DNA of 64,000 nt from NCBI RefSeq assembly GCF_003201105.1, contig NZ_QICJ01000001.1, forward strand, positions 558,001 through 622,000, read 5' to 3'. Each line of letters opens with the position of its first letter. Position 1 is the stretch's first letter. The notes below the pieces were generated by a model that was not told the DNA's origin, ran no database searches, and saw only the letters and a program-made list of their open reading frames with translations. The position numbers and the translations under genes were made by a program. This document shows positions 1 to 8,045 of the stretch, piece by piece. The stretch comes from Dyella sp. AtDHG13. GTDB lineage: Bacteria > Pseudomonadota > Gammaproteobacteria > Xanthomonadales > Rhodanobacteraceae.

Positions 1-1101
1 CGGGCTGGCGAAGGAGTGATACAGCGTGGAATAGAACAGCATGCGCTGCTTCGGCGTGCCGCCGGTGACTTCAACGCGATCGAACAGCTTGGCCCAGGCG
101 GCGCGCGCCTGCGCGTGCACGCGGTCGAAGTTCGCGTCCGGGTCCTCGTCGTGCAGGCGCTGTTCGGCCTCCTCCGCGCTGTGGCCATGGGCGATACGCA
201 CCAGCACCTGCTCGCCGGCCTTGGTGTCGAAGGTGACATAGGCGCCCGCGTAGCTACCCGTTACCGCGCGCCGGTCGGCTTGCACATCCTGGTCGCCAAT
301 GCCGTAGCCCTCGTGCGCGTGGTTGGCGCGGAACGTGCCGAAGCGGGTGAACGGACGCGAGAATTCGGCGACGAACCAGGGGCCGTTCGCATCGTTATCC
401 ACGCGCCCGCCCGTGGCGACGCCGCGGATCGTGTGATCGCCCACGACCTCCACGTCGCCGCCCGGCCGGCGCAGGTTGATGATGACGTTGGAGCGATGGC
501 TTTCGGGAAAGGTGAAGCGCATCAGGCTGGTGCGCTGGGTCGCCGTCAGCTCGGCGCGGGTGTGGAACGTGGCGAGATCCACCGCGTAATAGCCGGGCGA
601 GGCCTGCTCGCTCGCCTTGTCGTAGGTCGACTGCGCGTAGTTGGGCGGCACGGTCCAGTCGCCCACCACCGGCATGATCATCGGCGCGGCGCGGCCGCCG
701 TAGGTCGAACCGCCACCGGTGAAACCGATCATGGTCGGGTTGGCGTAGTAGTAGGACATCGCCACGCCGGTGGGATAACTCAGGTCCACGTTGACGTTGA
801 CCGGCGTCGCCTCGGTCGCGCTCTGCGGCAGGCTCGCGCCCGGCGAGGTCATGCCCGAATAGAGCGGTTCGCCCGGAGGCGGCGCGTTGCCGATCAGCTC
901 CTGCCGATCCAGCGGCGCAGTGCCCACCAGCGGGTTGGCTTCATCGATGGCCGACTTCGCGGACGAAGACGAAGCCTCGTTCGCCGCATGGCCCGCGCCG
1001 ATGCTCGCGGCAGCGAACGCCGCCAGCACGACGGCCCTGCCAGCATGCCGATGGAAGAGGAACGAGGCACGACGGCGGAGGCGTGCAAGCGACGGATTCA
1101 T
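1..1101 (-). CDS. GH92 family alpha-mannosidase-like glycosidase (C-terminal part beyond window)
   Basis: Exported glycosidase of family GH92, whose members are calcium-dependent exo-alpha-mannosidases trimming mannose from glycans. Only the first 367 codons are present and the frame runs off the left edge. The N-terminus is Arg-rich and followed by a hydrophobic stretch, fitting an export signal. Next comes the N-terminal GH92 beta-sandwich, beginning near NPLVGT and including SYPTGVAMSYYY and GFTGGGSTYGG, and then the start of the catalytic part with the family-typical RVHAQARAAW and FYSTLYHSFASP motifs. The ATG at 1101-1099 is the only start that gives the signal sequence. It lies downstream of a large TonB receptor on the same strand, the usual partner for surface glycan capture. 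The catalytic glutamate and aspartates lie outside the window, so activity cannot be judged. Family assignment is firm; mannose specificity is inferred from the family. Confidence 0.86.
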   Translation of the reverse strand, partial: MNPSLARLRRRASFLFHRHAGRAVVLAAFAAASIGAGHAANEASSSSAKSAIDEANPLVGTAPLDRQELIGNAPPPGEPLYSGMTSPGASLPQSATEATPVNVNVDLSYPTGVAMSYYYANPTMIGFTGGGSTYGGRAAPMIMPVVGDWTVPPNYAQSTYDKASEQASPGYYAVDLATFHTRAELTATQRTSLMRFTFPESHRSNVIINLRRPGGDVEVVGDHTIRGVATGGRVDNDANGPWFVAEFSRPFTRFGTFRANHAHEGYGIGDQDVQADRRAVTGSYAGAYVTFDTKAGEQVLVRIAHGHSAEEAEQRLHDEDPDANFDRVHAQARAAWAKLFDRVEVTGGTPKQRMLFYSTLYHSFASP

Positions 1102-1152
1102 GGTTTTTCCTGTGCAGGTGAAGCGGTGTTCGCTGCGAGCTGCGGAGCTTCA

Positions 1153-1189
1153 TCGTGGAGCCTGTACAAATTCGTGGAGCCTGTACAAA
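1153..1189. repeat. Tandem 18-bp direct repeat upstream of GH92 gene
   Basis: Two exact copies of TCGTGGAGCCTGTACAAA (1153-1170 and 1172-1189) separated by one base. They sit 52-90 bp upstream of the GH92 start codon, where promoter or operator elements would be expected. They could be a tandem regulator site or simple slippage duplication. Confidence 0.7.
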
Positions 1190-1210
1190 GTTTCCGTAAC
1201 GTTCATTCCC

Positions 1211-1347
1211 CTCACCGTCATTCCGGCGCAGGCCGGAATCCAGTGGCCTCATCGTGCGGTTTTCGCGAAAGGTATGCATGCTTTGAAATCCCGCGAAAAC
1301 CGACACTTTCGTCACTGGATTCCGGCCTGCGCCGGAATGACGGTGAG
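1211..1347. repeat. Palindromic MITE/REP-like repeat element, copy 1
   Basis: The outer arms (1211-1245 and 1313-1347) are perfect 35-base inverted repeats built around CATTCCGGCGCAGGCCGGAA. A second perfect 11-base inverted repeat, CGGTTTTCGCG (1257-1267) against 1292-1302, is nested inside. Each outer arm is itself partly palindromic. A homologous element in the opposite orientation lies at 41691-41824, and the interiors share TCAAAGCATG. Such elements are non-coding and mobilised in trans or act as transcript-end hairpins; which applies here is not visible. It fills most of the 348-base gap between the TonB receptor and the GH92 gene. Confidence 0.85.
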
Positions 1348-1410
1348 GATATTGAGCGTACGCGCGAGCTTTTGAGCGGGCGGTAAGAAACGCGTACAAA
1401 AGCGCCAACC

Positions 1411-1439
1411 GCGGGATCGGGCCCAACGCCCGATCCCGC
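1411..1439 (-). terminator. Hairpin downstream of TonB receptor gene
   Basis: A perfect 12-bp GC-rich stem (GCGGGATCGGGC, 5-base loop) starts 11 bases after the receptor stop codon, and a short TTTT tract follows about 9 bases further on. It may be a terminator or attenuator between the receptor and the GH92 gene. Confidence 0.55.
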
Positions 1440-1449
1440 GTGCACTTCA

Positions 1450-4400
1450 TCAGCCGCCATCACCGAACTTGTAGGTCAGGCCCACGTAGTACTGGCGACC
1501 GGCGTACTCGAGCTCGTACAAGCGCGCCGTGGTGTCGTCGCCAAGGTACTGGCGCGGCCGGGAGCGCGTCAGGTTGATCACCGAGGCCGTCACCATCAGG
1601 TGCTTGGTGAACTCGTAGTCGCCGTTCAGGTCGATCTGGTTGTACGGCTCCGTGTAGATCGGCAGGCCGGACGACAGGCCCTGCATGGTGCGGCCCGTCC
1701 AGTTGCTGGTGGCGCGCAGCAGCAGCCCGTTCTTTTCATAGAACAGCGAGATGTTGCCCACGTACTTGGCGCTGCCGATCAACTCCGACTTGCCGACCTG
1801 CGTATCGCCCAGCGTCACCGGCGTTTCGTTGGTCTTGTTGAGCGTGTAGTTGACGGTGTAGCCAAAGCCCATGTCGTAGGTGTGCTGCGTGTAGATCTCC
1901 ACGCCCTTGGAGGTACCCGAGCGACCGTTGGCGTTGGTGCTGTACTGCATGAAGTTTTCTTGCGTGCCGCCGACGTTCACCGTGATGTTGTTCACGGTGA
2001 CCGGCACCACGAAGTTCTTCACCTTCTTCTGGAACAGGTCCACGCCCACCACCGACTCGGGCGCGTAGTACCACTCGCCCGCCAGGTCGAACTGCGTGGC
2101 CGTGAACGGCTTCAGGTCGGCGTTGGCGCCGCTGCCGTACCAGCCCGGCAGCGGTGCGCCGAACTGCTTGCGGTCGTTGTAGTAGGCCTGCGTGTTGTTG
2201 GTGAGGCTGCCCAGCTGGGCCAGGTCGGTGTAGTTGGCGCGAGCCATCGCCTGCGAGCCGGCGGCGCGCAGCACGAAGTCGTCCGCGAAGGTCCACGCGA
2301 CGTTGAAGCTGGGCAACAGCTTGTTGTAGCGCTTGGAGGTGGACGCGTTGGAATACGTCTGGATCACCGACTGCTCGCGCGGCAGGTACTGGAAATCGCC
2401 CGGTGCGCACGCGCCGCCGCCGGCGTTCACGCCGCTGGCCGGGCAGATCAGGATGTTGCCGTTCGCATCGTGGTAGTACACCGCGTTGTTGGTGGTGATC
2501 TGGTCGGCAACGGTAAGGTCCTGCTTGGTGCTGACAAAACGCAGGCCGACGTTGCCGCGCAGCGAGCCCGTGTCGAAGTTCGCCTGGGCGTAGATGGCCG
2601 AGATCTGCTCCTTCACCGACGACTTGTCTTCCGGATGGTTGTAGACCACGCGGTCATAGGTGGAGTTGAGGTAGTTGTAGTACGCCGGGAAATTGATCGC
2701 CGGGAAGACGTTGTCGTTGTACGCCTGCGTGTTGCCGTCCAGGTAGCCCGGCAGCAGGAAGCCCGCCGGCAGCTGGCCCGCATTGGGGTCGCAGGTCTGG
2801 AACTGCGACTGCGTGCCCTTGCAGTACCAGCGCAGTTCGTTCTGCTGCTGCTCGGCGTGGTTGTCGCGGTACTTGGCGCCGAACTGCAGCGACTTGAGCC
2901 AGGTGCTGTCCTCGAAGGCCCAGGTGAAGTCCGCCTGCGCGAAGTTCTGCGAGGTGCTGGTGTTGACCATGTTGGAACCGGTGGAACCCAGGTCCACCTG
3001 GCCCGCGCCGGCCAGCATGTTCTGCAGCACGTTCGGCGAGGCGGTGAGGGTCGGCGTGCCGCTCAGGTTCCACGCGGCGCCGGTGCTGCCGTCCACCCAC
3101 TGGCCGTTGACGAAGTTGCGCGGCTTGGCCGCCATGCCCAGTTCCACCGACGGGCCGCCCGTCGCCCAGGTGCGGCCGACGTTGAACGATCCGCTGAGCG
3201 CGCCGCCGTTATCCCACTCGCCTTCGATGTTGAGCGTCTGCGAGGTGGCCTTCTCGCGCGAGTAGTTGCCGTTGAGCCAGGGGATTTCCGTGGAGCACAC
3301 GTCCACCGGCTGCCGTTGCGCGCCGGTGACCGGGTTGGTCAGCGAGTTGCAGCCCGTGCCCGCGGGCGGAAGCACGTAGTTCGCGCCGGTGACGACGGTG
3401 CGCGACGGGTCGAAGGTCAGGCCGTTGGGCGCGAGCAAGCGGCCCTGCTGGTTCGCATAGGTGTCGGTGGGCAGGCCCCACTCGGGCACCTCCAGCGTGT
3501 TGGTGATCTGCGTCTGCTGCCGCTGGAAGCGGAAGTAGTTGCCGGTCAGCAGCAGGTGATCGATGGGCTTGAACTGCAGGGTGACCTGGGCCGCCTTGTT
3601 GGTCAGGTCCAGCTGGTTGCGGCTGGTGGCGAACTGCTGCGGCATCCAGTAACCCGAGTAGCTCTTGCCGGACTGGTCGGTGACGCCGCCGCCCGGCCAC
3701 AGCGCGAGGTTGGGCGCCACGTCGGGGCCGTACGGCTGACCATGCACGTTCGTCGGTTGCGCGGTACAGGTCGAGAAGTCGGTGCAGTCGTTGGACCACC
3801 AGTGCCAGCTCGACGCATTGGCGGTGTAGTCGATGTCCCGGCGCTTCTGGTACGAGCCGGCGACCAGCACACCGAAGGTTTCGTCCTTGTTCTTCCACGA
3901 CCACAGGGCGGAGCCTTGCGGCGTTACCTTGTTGCTGTTGTCCGAGCCGGCGGCGTTGAGCGACACGAAGCCGTCGTTCGCGGCCATTTCCAGCGGACGG
4001 CGCGTGCGCAGGTCGACGTTGCCGCCGATGCCGCCTTCGTCCAGGCGCGCTTCCAGGCTCTTGTAGAGCTGGACGTCCGAGAACATGTTCGCAGGCATCA
4101 GGGTGTAGTTGAACGAACGCGACAAGCCCGCCGAGGTATCGGCCGAGGCCACGTAGTTGCCGTTCAATTCCGTGAGCGTCAGTTCGGGCGCCAGGCCGCG
4201 GATGCTCACCGTCTTGCCTTCGCCCGATTCGCGCGTGATCACCACGCCGGGCACATGCGCCAGCGCGTCGGCGATGTTCTTGGCCGGGAACTGCGCGATG
4301 TTCTGCGCGTTGATCACTTCGACGATGGAGTTGGCGTCGCGCTTGTCCTGCAGGTTTTGGTCGATCGACTGGCGATAGCTGGTGACCACGACCGCAGCAA

Positions 4401-4641
4401 GTTCGGTGGCGTTGTCCGGATTGGCCGCCTTGTTCTTGTCGTCCTTCTTGTCCTTGTCGGCCTTGTTCGCCCCGGTGCTGGCGGAGGCTTGCGCCTGCGC
4501 CGTGGCCGGCGCGGCGGCAGGCGCTGCGGTCTGCGCAAAGGCAACGGCGGGCATGCCCAGGGCGCTGCCCAGCGACAAGGTGGCCAAGGCAAGCGCGGTG
4601 TAAAGCGGATGGCGCTTGGATACGTACGGCTGATGAGTCAT
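1450..4641 (-). CDS. TonB-dependent outer-membrane receptor
   Basis: Large (1063 aa) outer-membrane transporter that takes up bulky ligands using TonB/ExbBD energy. After the signal peptide (ending near residue 37, ALGMPAVAFAQ) comes an Ala/Lys/Asp-rich linker, then a TonB-box/plug region (AAVVVTSYRQS, NIADALAHVPGVVITRE, VSIRGLAPELT) and a long barrel ending YYVGLTYKF plus a short GDGG tail. The size and plug style match the glycan-type TonB receptors common in Xanthomonadales. I chose ATG 4641 over an upstream in-frame start because AGGGGA sits just before it and the signal peptide follows directly. It lies upstream of a GH92 gene on the same strand, suggesting a mannose-containing glycan as ligand (inference). 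Two LacI-like operators lie upstream. Confidence 0.93.
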   Translation of the reverse strand: MTHQPYVSKRHPLYTALALATLSLGSALGMPAVAFAQTAAPAAAPATAQAQASASTGANKADKDKKDDKNKAANPDNATELAAVVVTSYRQSIDQNLQDKRDANSIVEVINAQNIAQFPAKNIADALAHVPGVVITRESGEGKTVSIRGLAPELTLTELNGNYVASADTSAGLSRSFNYTLMPANMFSDVQLYKSLEARLDEGGIGGNVDLRTRRPLEMAANDGFVSLNAAGSDNSNKVTPQGSALWSWKNKDETFGVLVAGSYQKRRDIDYTANASSWHWWSNDCTDFSTCTAQPTNVHGQPYGPDVAPNLALWPGGGVTDQSGKSYSGYWMPQQFATSRNQLDLTNKAAQVTLQFKPIDHLLLTGNYFRFQRQQTQITNTLEVPEWGLPTDTYANQQGRLLAPNGLTFDPSRTVVTGANYVLPPAGTGCNSLTNPVTGAQRQPVDVCSTEIPWLNGNYSREKATSQTLNIEGEWDNGGALSGSFNVGRTWATGGPSVELGMAAKPRNFVNGQWVDGSTGAAWNLSGTPTLTASPNVLQNMLAGAGQVDLGSTGSNMVNTSTSQNFAQADFTWAFEDSTWLKSLQFGAKYRDNHAEQQQNELRWYCKGTQSQFQTCDPNAGQLPAGFLLPGYLDGNTQAYNDNVFPAINFPAYYNYLNSTYDRVVYNHPEDKSSVKEQISAIYAQANFDTGSLRGNVGLRFVSTKQDLTVADQITTNNAVYYHDANGNILICPASGVNAGGGACAPGDFQYLPREQSVIQTYSNASTSKRYNKLLPSFNVAWTFADDFVLRAAGSQAMARANYTDLAQLGSLTNNTQAYYNDRKQFGAPLPGWYGSGANADLKPFTATQFDLAGEWYYAPESVVGVDLFQKKVKNFVVPVTVNNITVNVGGTQENFMQYSTNANGRSGTSKGVEIYTQHTYDMGFGYTVNYTLNKTNETPVTLGDTQVGKSELIGSAKYVGNISLFYEKNGLLLRATSNWTGRTMQGLSSGLPIYTEPYNQIDLNGDYEFTKHLMVTASVINLTRSRPRQYLGDDTTARLYELEYAGRQYYVGLTYKFGDGG

Positions 4642-4752
4642 TTGAAAGTCCCCTACTGGTAAGCGCCCTTGTGGAGTCGGCGCGGTCTCCCCCGTTTCGA
4701 TCACCTGCAGATGCGCGATTTATGGCGACAAGGCACGCTCCTCACTTTCAAA

Positions 4753-4767
4753 TTGGATCGATCTAAA
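4753..4767. promoter_or_regulatory. LacI-like operator candidate, proximal copy
   Basis: TTGGATCGATCTAAA is a near-perfect palindrome centred on a CG step, the symmetry typical of LacI-family operators. It lies 112 bases upstream of the TonB receptor start, and an identical copy sits 434 bp further upstream. No LacI-type regulator gene is in the window. Confidence 0.6.
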
Positions 4768-5186
4768 TTTTTGAGTGCACCAAGGGCACGCAATGCGTCA
4801 GCGGCAGCTCTCACGGACTCCGGGTGCGCGGCGGCAAAGGCCCGGTTCTAGCGGCGTTGCGGGCCCCGGTCAGCCGGAGCGCGACGCAAGCGGGCGCGGT
4901 GGCGAAACCCGGTGCATGGATCTGTTGCGATGACGGGTTTGCCGACGCCGATGCCCGCAATCGGCCAGCGTTGCAATGGACGCATGCACGCACGCGGCGC
5001 GCGCGCTGGTCGTCATCGGAACGCAAACAGTTTCTGGTTTCATACGGCGGCCTCCCATCTCTAAATCGGTCTGGCGGGAGGACGCACTGCCCCGGACGCA
5101 TGCGCGATGCACGCGACCCTCGCCCTCCCCGCCCCTTCCAAGCCATCCAGATTCCTGTGGTCACGCGTGACCCGGACTGGCTGAAC

Positions 5187-5201
5187 TTGGATCGATCTAA
5201 A
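5187..5201. promoter_or_regulatory. LacI-like operator candidate, distal copy
   Basis: Identical to the 4753-4767 site (TTGGATCGATCTAAA). It is too far from the receptor start to be a simple promoter site, so it may serve repression by looping, or control an unseen transcript. Confidence 0.5.
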
Positions 5202-5395
5202 ATCCCCTGGGCGAGATTAAGACGCCGACGACGCAACATGTCACGCTGCGACGCAAAAACGCGTTCCGGACCGGTTGGGTTTCACGCCAAACAGGCGGCA
5301 TCTGTCGGAGTAAGCAGGCAACAGCGTGCAGTCCGCGGACTGCTTTCGGCGCAGGCGCGGCGCCCGCCGTGGATGTTCCGGCAATGCTGAAGCGG

Positions 5396-6913
5396 TCAGC
5401 GATGCGCGTCCGCCAGCGCAGGGCTCGCGGGCACGTTGCCCAGGGCCTTGTTCACCGCTACGTACTGAATGTCGAGTTGTCCCTGGCTGGACACCAGGTC
5501 GCGACGTGCCTGCAGATAGGTGCGCTGACTGTCCAGCACGCTGAGGAAATCGACGGTGCCCGCTTCGTACTTCACCTGGATCAGGCTGTAGGCTTCTTTG
5601 GCATTGGCGACGCGCTCGATCTGCTTCTGCGCTTGCTGGCGATACGAAGCGTAGCCGTTGAGCGCGTCGTCGATCTCCTGCCAGGCCTGCAGCACGGTGC
5701 GGTGATAATCCACGGCGGCCTCCTGCTGCTGCAGCTCGCGCAGGTGCACCACGCTGACGCGTCGCCCGTGATCGAACAGCGGCAGGCTGAGCGACGGACC
5801 GATGGACCAGGTGCGGCTGCCCCAATCGCCGAACTGGCTGCTCAGGTAGGACTCGTAGCCGAACTGCGCACCCAGCGTCACGCGCGGATACAGATCCGTC
5901 TTGGCCACGCCGATATTCGCCGTGGCGCTGCGCAGATGCTGTTCGGCGGCGAGGATGTCGGGCCGTCGCGCCGCGACGTCGGCAGGCACGCCAGCAGCAA
6001 GATCGGGCGGCAGCGTCTGCGGATCACCCGACGGCGCCTGCAACAACTCGTGCAAGGCGCCGGGATGTTCGCCCAGCAGCAAGGCGATCTGGTTTTCGTA
6101 CGCGCTGGCCTGGGCCATCCACGCCGGCAGTTGCGCCTGCAAGCCCGACAACTCGGCGCGCTGCTGCGCCAGATTGACGTGGTCGAGCGTGCCCGCGCTT
6201 ACGCGTGCCTCGATCAGGCTCAGCCGCTGCTCCATCGCCGCGATGTCGTCGCGCGTCAGCTGCACCTGGCGCTGCGCGGAACGCAGCTGGAAATAATTGC
6301 GCGCCACGTCGCTGGCCACGCTCAGGCGCGCGGCATCGAACAAGGCGCCCTGCTGCGCCGCATCGGCGTTCGCCGCTTCCACGGAGCGACGCACGCGTCC
6401 CCACAGGTCCAGCTCCCACGATGCATCGAAGCCGGCCTGGTAGAGATTGAAGGGCTGGCTGAGCAGATCGATCAACTGCTGCTGCTCCGCGCCCAGGCCC
6501 TGCGCGATGCGCACGCTCGCGCTGGATTCGCTGATGCGCTGGCGGTTTTCGCTGGCGTTGGCATTCACGTTCGGCCAGCGCTGCGCCGCCACCGTATTGC
6601 TCTGCACCCGCGCCTGCGCAAAATGCAGCGCCGCCTTCTGCAGGTCGGGGCTGGCGGCAAAGGCGCGCGCTTCCAGCTGATCCAGCACCGGGTCGCGGAA
6701 GGCCTTCCACCAGTCCGCCTGTAGCGGTCCGTTGTTCACGGGCGCGGCAAGGCTGGCATCGCCGCTGCGCCAGCTTGACCAGTTGGCGGGTGTGTCCGCC
6801 TTGGGTTGCTTGAAGTCCGGGCCCACCGCGCAGCCGCCGATGGCCAGCGCCATCGCGCCGGTGGCAAGCCCCAGCCAGCGGGCGCGTCGATGTCGTTGCG
6901 GAAAGGTGCCCAT
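5396..6913 (-). CDS. Outer-membrane efflux lipoprotein (TolC/NodT family)
   Basis: Outer-membrane channel partner of a tripartite exporter, 505 aa. The N-terminus has a lipoprotein signal with lipobox AIGGC, placing the acylated cysteine at residue 28. The family-typical AVGPDFKQP follows, and then two repeated helical/beta-barrel halves (for example NYFQLRSAQRQVQLTRDDI and YFQ/YLQ periplasmic helices), ending in the usual second half with YRQQAQKQIERVANAKEAYSL. It is the last gene of the five-gene ABC export operon and begins 15 bases after the preceding permease. This suggests it gives the YbhGFSR-type pump a dedicated outer-membrane exit; the E. coli counterpart operon lacks such a gene. 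The substrate is unknown. Confidence 0.92.
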   Translation of the reverse strand: MGTFPQRHRRARWLGLATGAMALAIGGCAVGPDFKQPKADTPANWSSWRSGDASLAAPVNNGPLQADWWKAFRDPVLDQLEARAFAASPDLQKAALHFAQARVQSNTVAAQRWPNVNANASENRQRISESSASVRIAQGLGAEQQQLIDLLSQPFNLYQAGFDASWELDLWGRVRRSVEAANADAAQQGALFDAARLSVASDVARNYFQLRSAQRQVQLTRDDIAAMEQRLSLIEARVSAGTLDHVNLAQQRAELSGLQAQLPAWMAQASAYENQIALLLGEHPGALHELLQAPSGDPQTLPPDLAAGVPADVAARRPDILAAEQHLRSATANIGVAKTDLYPRVTLGAQFGYESYLSSQFGDWGSRTWSIGPSLSLPLFDHGRRVSVVHLRELQQQEAAVDYHRTVLQAWQEIDDALNGYASYRQQAQKQIERVANAKEAYSLIQVKYEAGTVDFLSVLDSQRTYLQARRDLVSSQGQLDIQYVAVNKALGNVPASPALADAHR

Positions 6914-6928
6914 GATGAAACCCCGGCC

Positions 6929-8044
6929 TCAGGAGAGGCGATGACGGAACAGCCAGGCGGCCAAGGGCAGCGTGACCGCCGCGATGACCAGCAAGGGAAT
7001 GAAATCGGTGGCGACGTCGCCGAAGCCCGCGCCTTCCAGATAGACGCGCCGCACGATGCTCATGCCGAAGCGCAACGGGTTGACGTAGGTCGCCGCCTGC
7101 AGCACCGCCGGCATGTTGCGCACCGGCGTCAGCAGGCCCGAGAGCAGCATCAGCGGCATGATCAGGAAGAAGGTGTACAGCATGGCCTGCTGCATGGTCA
7201 GCGACAGCGCGGAGATCGACAGGCCGATGCCCACCGACGCGCCGGTGAAGGTGAACAGCCCCAGATACAGCAGCCACGCCGAGCCCACCAGCGGTATGTG
7301 GAACCAGAAGCGGATGATCAGGAAGATCAGCGTGGACTGCACCAGGCCCACCGCGATAGACGGCAGTGCCTTGCCGACCAATATCTGCATGGGCGTCAGC
7401 GGCGTCACCAGCAGCTGGTCGAACGTGCCCTGCTCGCGCTCGCGCGCCACCGACAACGCGGCAATCAACAGGGTCTGCAACATGCTCAGGGCGGCGATCA
7501 GCGCCGGCATGATGTTCCAGCGCGCTTCGAGGTTGGGATTGAACCAGGCGCGGCGCTCCACCGTGATGCCCGCCTGCCCGCCGCCCAGCGACTGGTTGTA
7601 CGAGCCCACGATGGAACTCAGGTACGCCCCCGCCGACGCGGCCGTGGTGGAGTTTCGTCCGTCCAGGATGATCTGCAGCGGCGAGGGCTGGTTGGCGGCC
7701 AGCTTGTCCTCGAAGTCCGCCGGGATGCTCACCACCATCAGCGCGTCGTTGCCATCGATGGCGGTCGCTATCTGGCGGGGCGACACCAGGTTGGCCTTGC
7801 GCTCGAACACGCCGGTGCCGTCCAGCCGCGCCAGCAGTTCGGTGGAGGCCTTGCCGTGGCTCTGGTCGAGCACGGCGTACGGCACGTGGTTGAGGTCGTA
7901 CGTGGCGCCGTAGCCGAACAGCAACGCCTGCATCAGCGCGGGCACGAACAGGATGGCACGGCTCGAGGGCTCCTTCAGCAGCGCGAGCAGCTCCTTGCGG
8001 CAGAGCGCGGCGATCTGGGCCAGCAGGGCGATGAAGTCGCTCAT
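6929..8044 (-). CDS. ABC-2 type transporter permease (YbhR-like)
   Basis: Inner-membrane permease subunit of an ABC exporter, 371 aa, close to the length of E. coli YbhR. It has one N-terminal membrane segment (AILFVPALMQALLFGY), a roughly 140-residue periplasmic domain, and a C-terminal block of five membrane segments (for example MLYTFFLIMPLMLLSGLLTPV, the ABC-2 signature region with a conserved P-V-R-N-M). The start at 8044 lies 1 base after the stop of the preceding paralogous permease gene, so translation is probably coupled. Together with the next permease it should form a heterodimeric channel driven by the double ATPase. Confidence 0.93.
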   Translation of the reverse strand: MSDFIALLAQIAALCRKELLALLKEPSSRAILFVPALMQALLFGYGATYDLNHVPYAVLDQSHGKASTELLARLDGTGVFERKANLVSPRQIATAIDGNDALMVVSIPADFEDKLAANQPSPLQIILDGRNSTTAASAGAYLSSIVGSYNQSLGGGQAGITVERRAWFNPNLEARWNIMPALIAALSMLQTLLIAALSVAREREQGTFDQLLVTPLTPMQILVGKALPSIAVGLVQSTLIFLIIRFWFHIPLVGSAWLLYLGLFTFTGASVGIGLSISALSLTMQQAMLYTFFLIMPLMLLSGLLTPVRNMPAVLQAATYVNPLRFGMSIVRRVYLEGAGFGDVATDFIPLLVIAAVTLPLAAWLFRHRLS

Positions 8045-8045
8045 G

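Larger units (their letters stand above)
4642..5395. other. 754-base intergenic region
   Basis: This gap holds the two operator candidates and the TonB receptor promoter region. A 57-codon minus-strand reading frame (4870-5043) has a good ribosome site (GGGAGG) but a composition unlike a protein, so I did not call it. A palindromic GTCACGCGTGAC occurs at 5160-5171. I see no convincing gene. Confidence 0.55.

Noticed and set aside
1600-4662. A 1020-codon open frame on the plus strand
   Set aside because: It is antisense to the TonB receptor, with an Arg/Val/His-rich composition and no recognisable domain; typical shadow of a high-GC gene.
4870-5043. A 57-codon minus-strand frame with a GGGAGG ribosome site
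   Set aside because: Arg/Ser/His-rich with no helix or signal pattern, and no family is recognised; it may only be chance in the long receptor upstream region.
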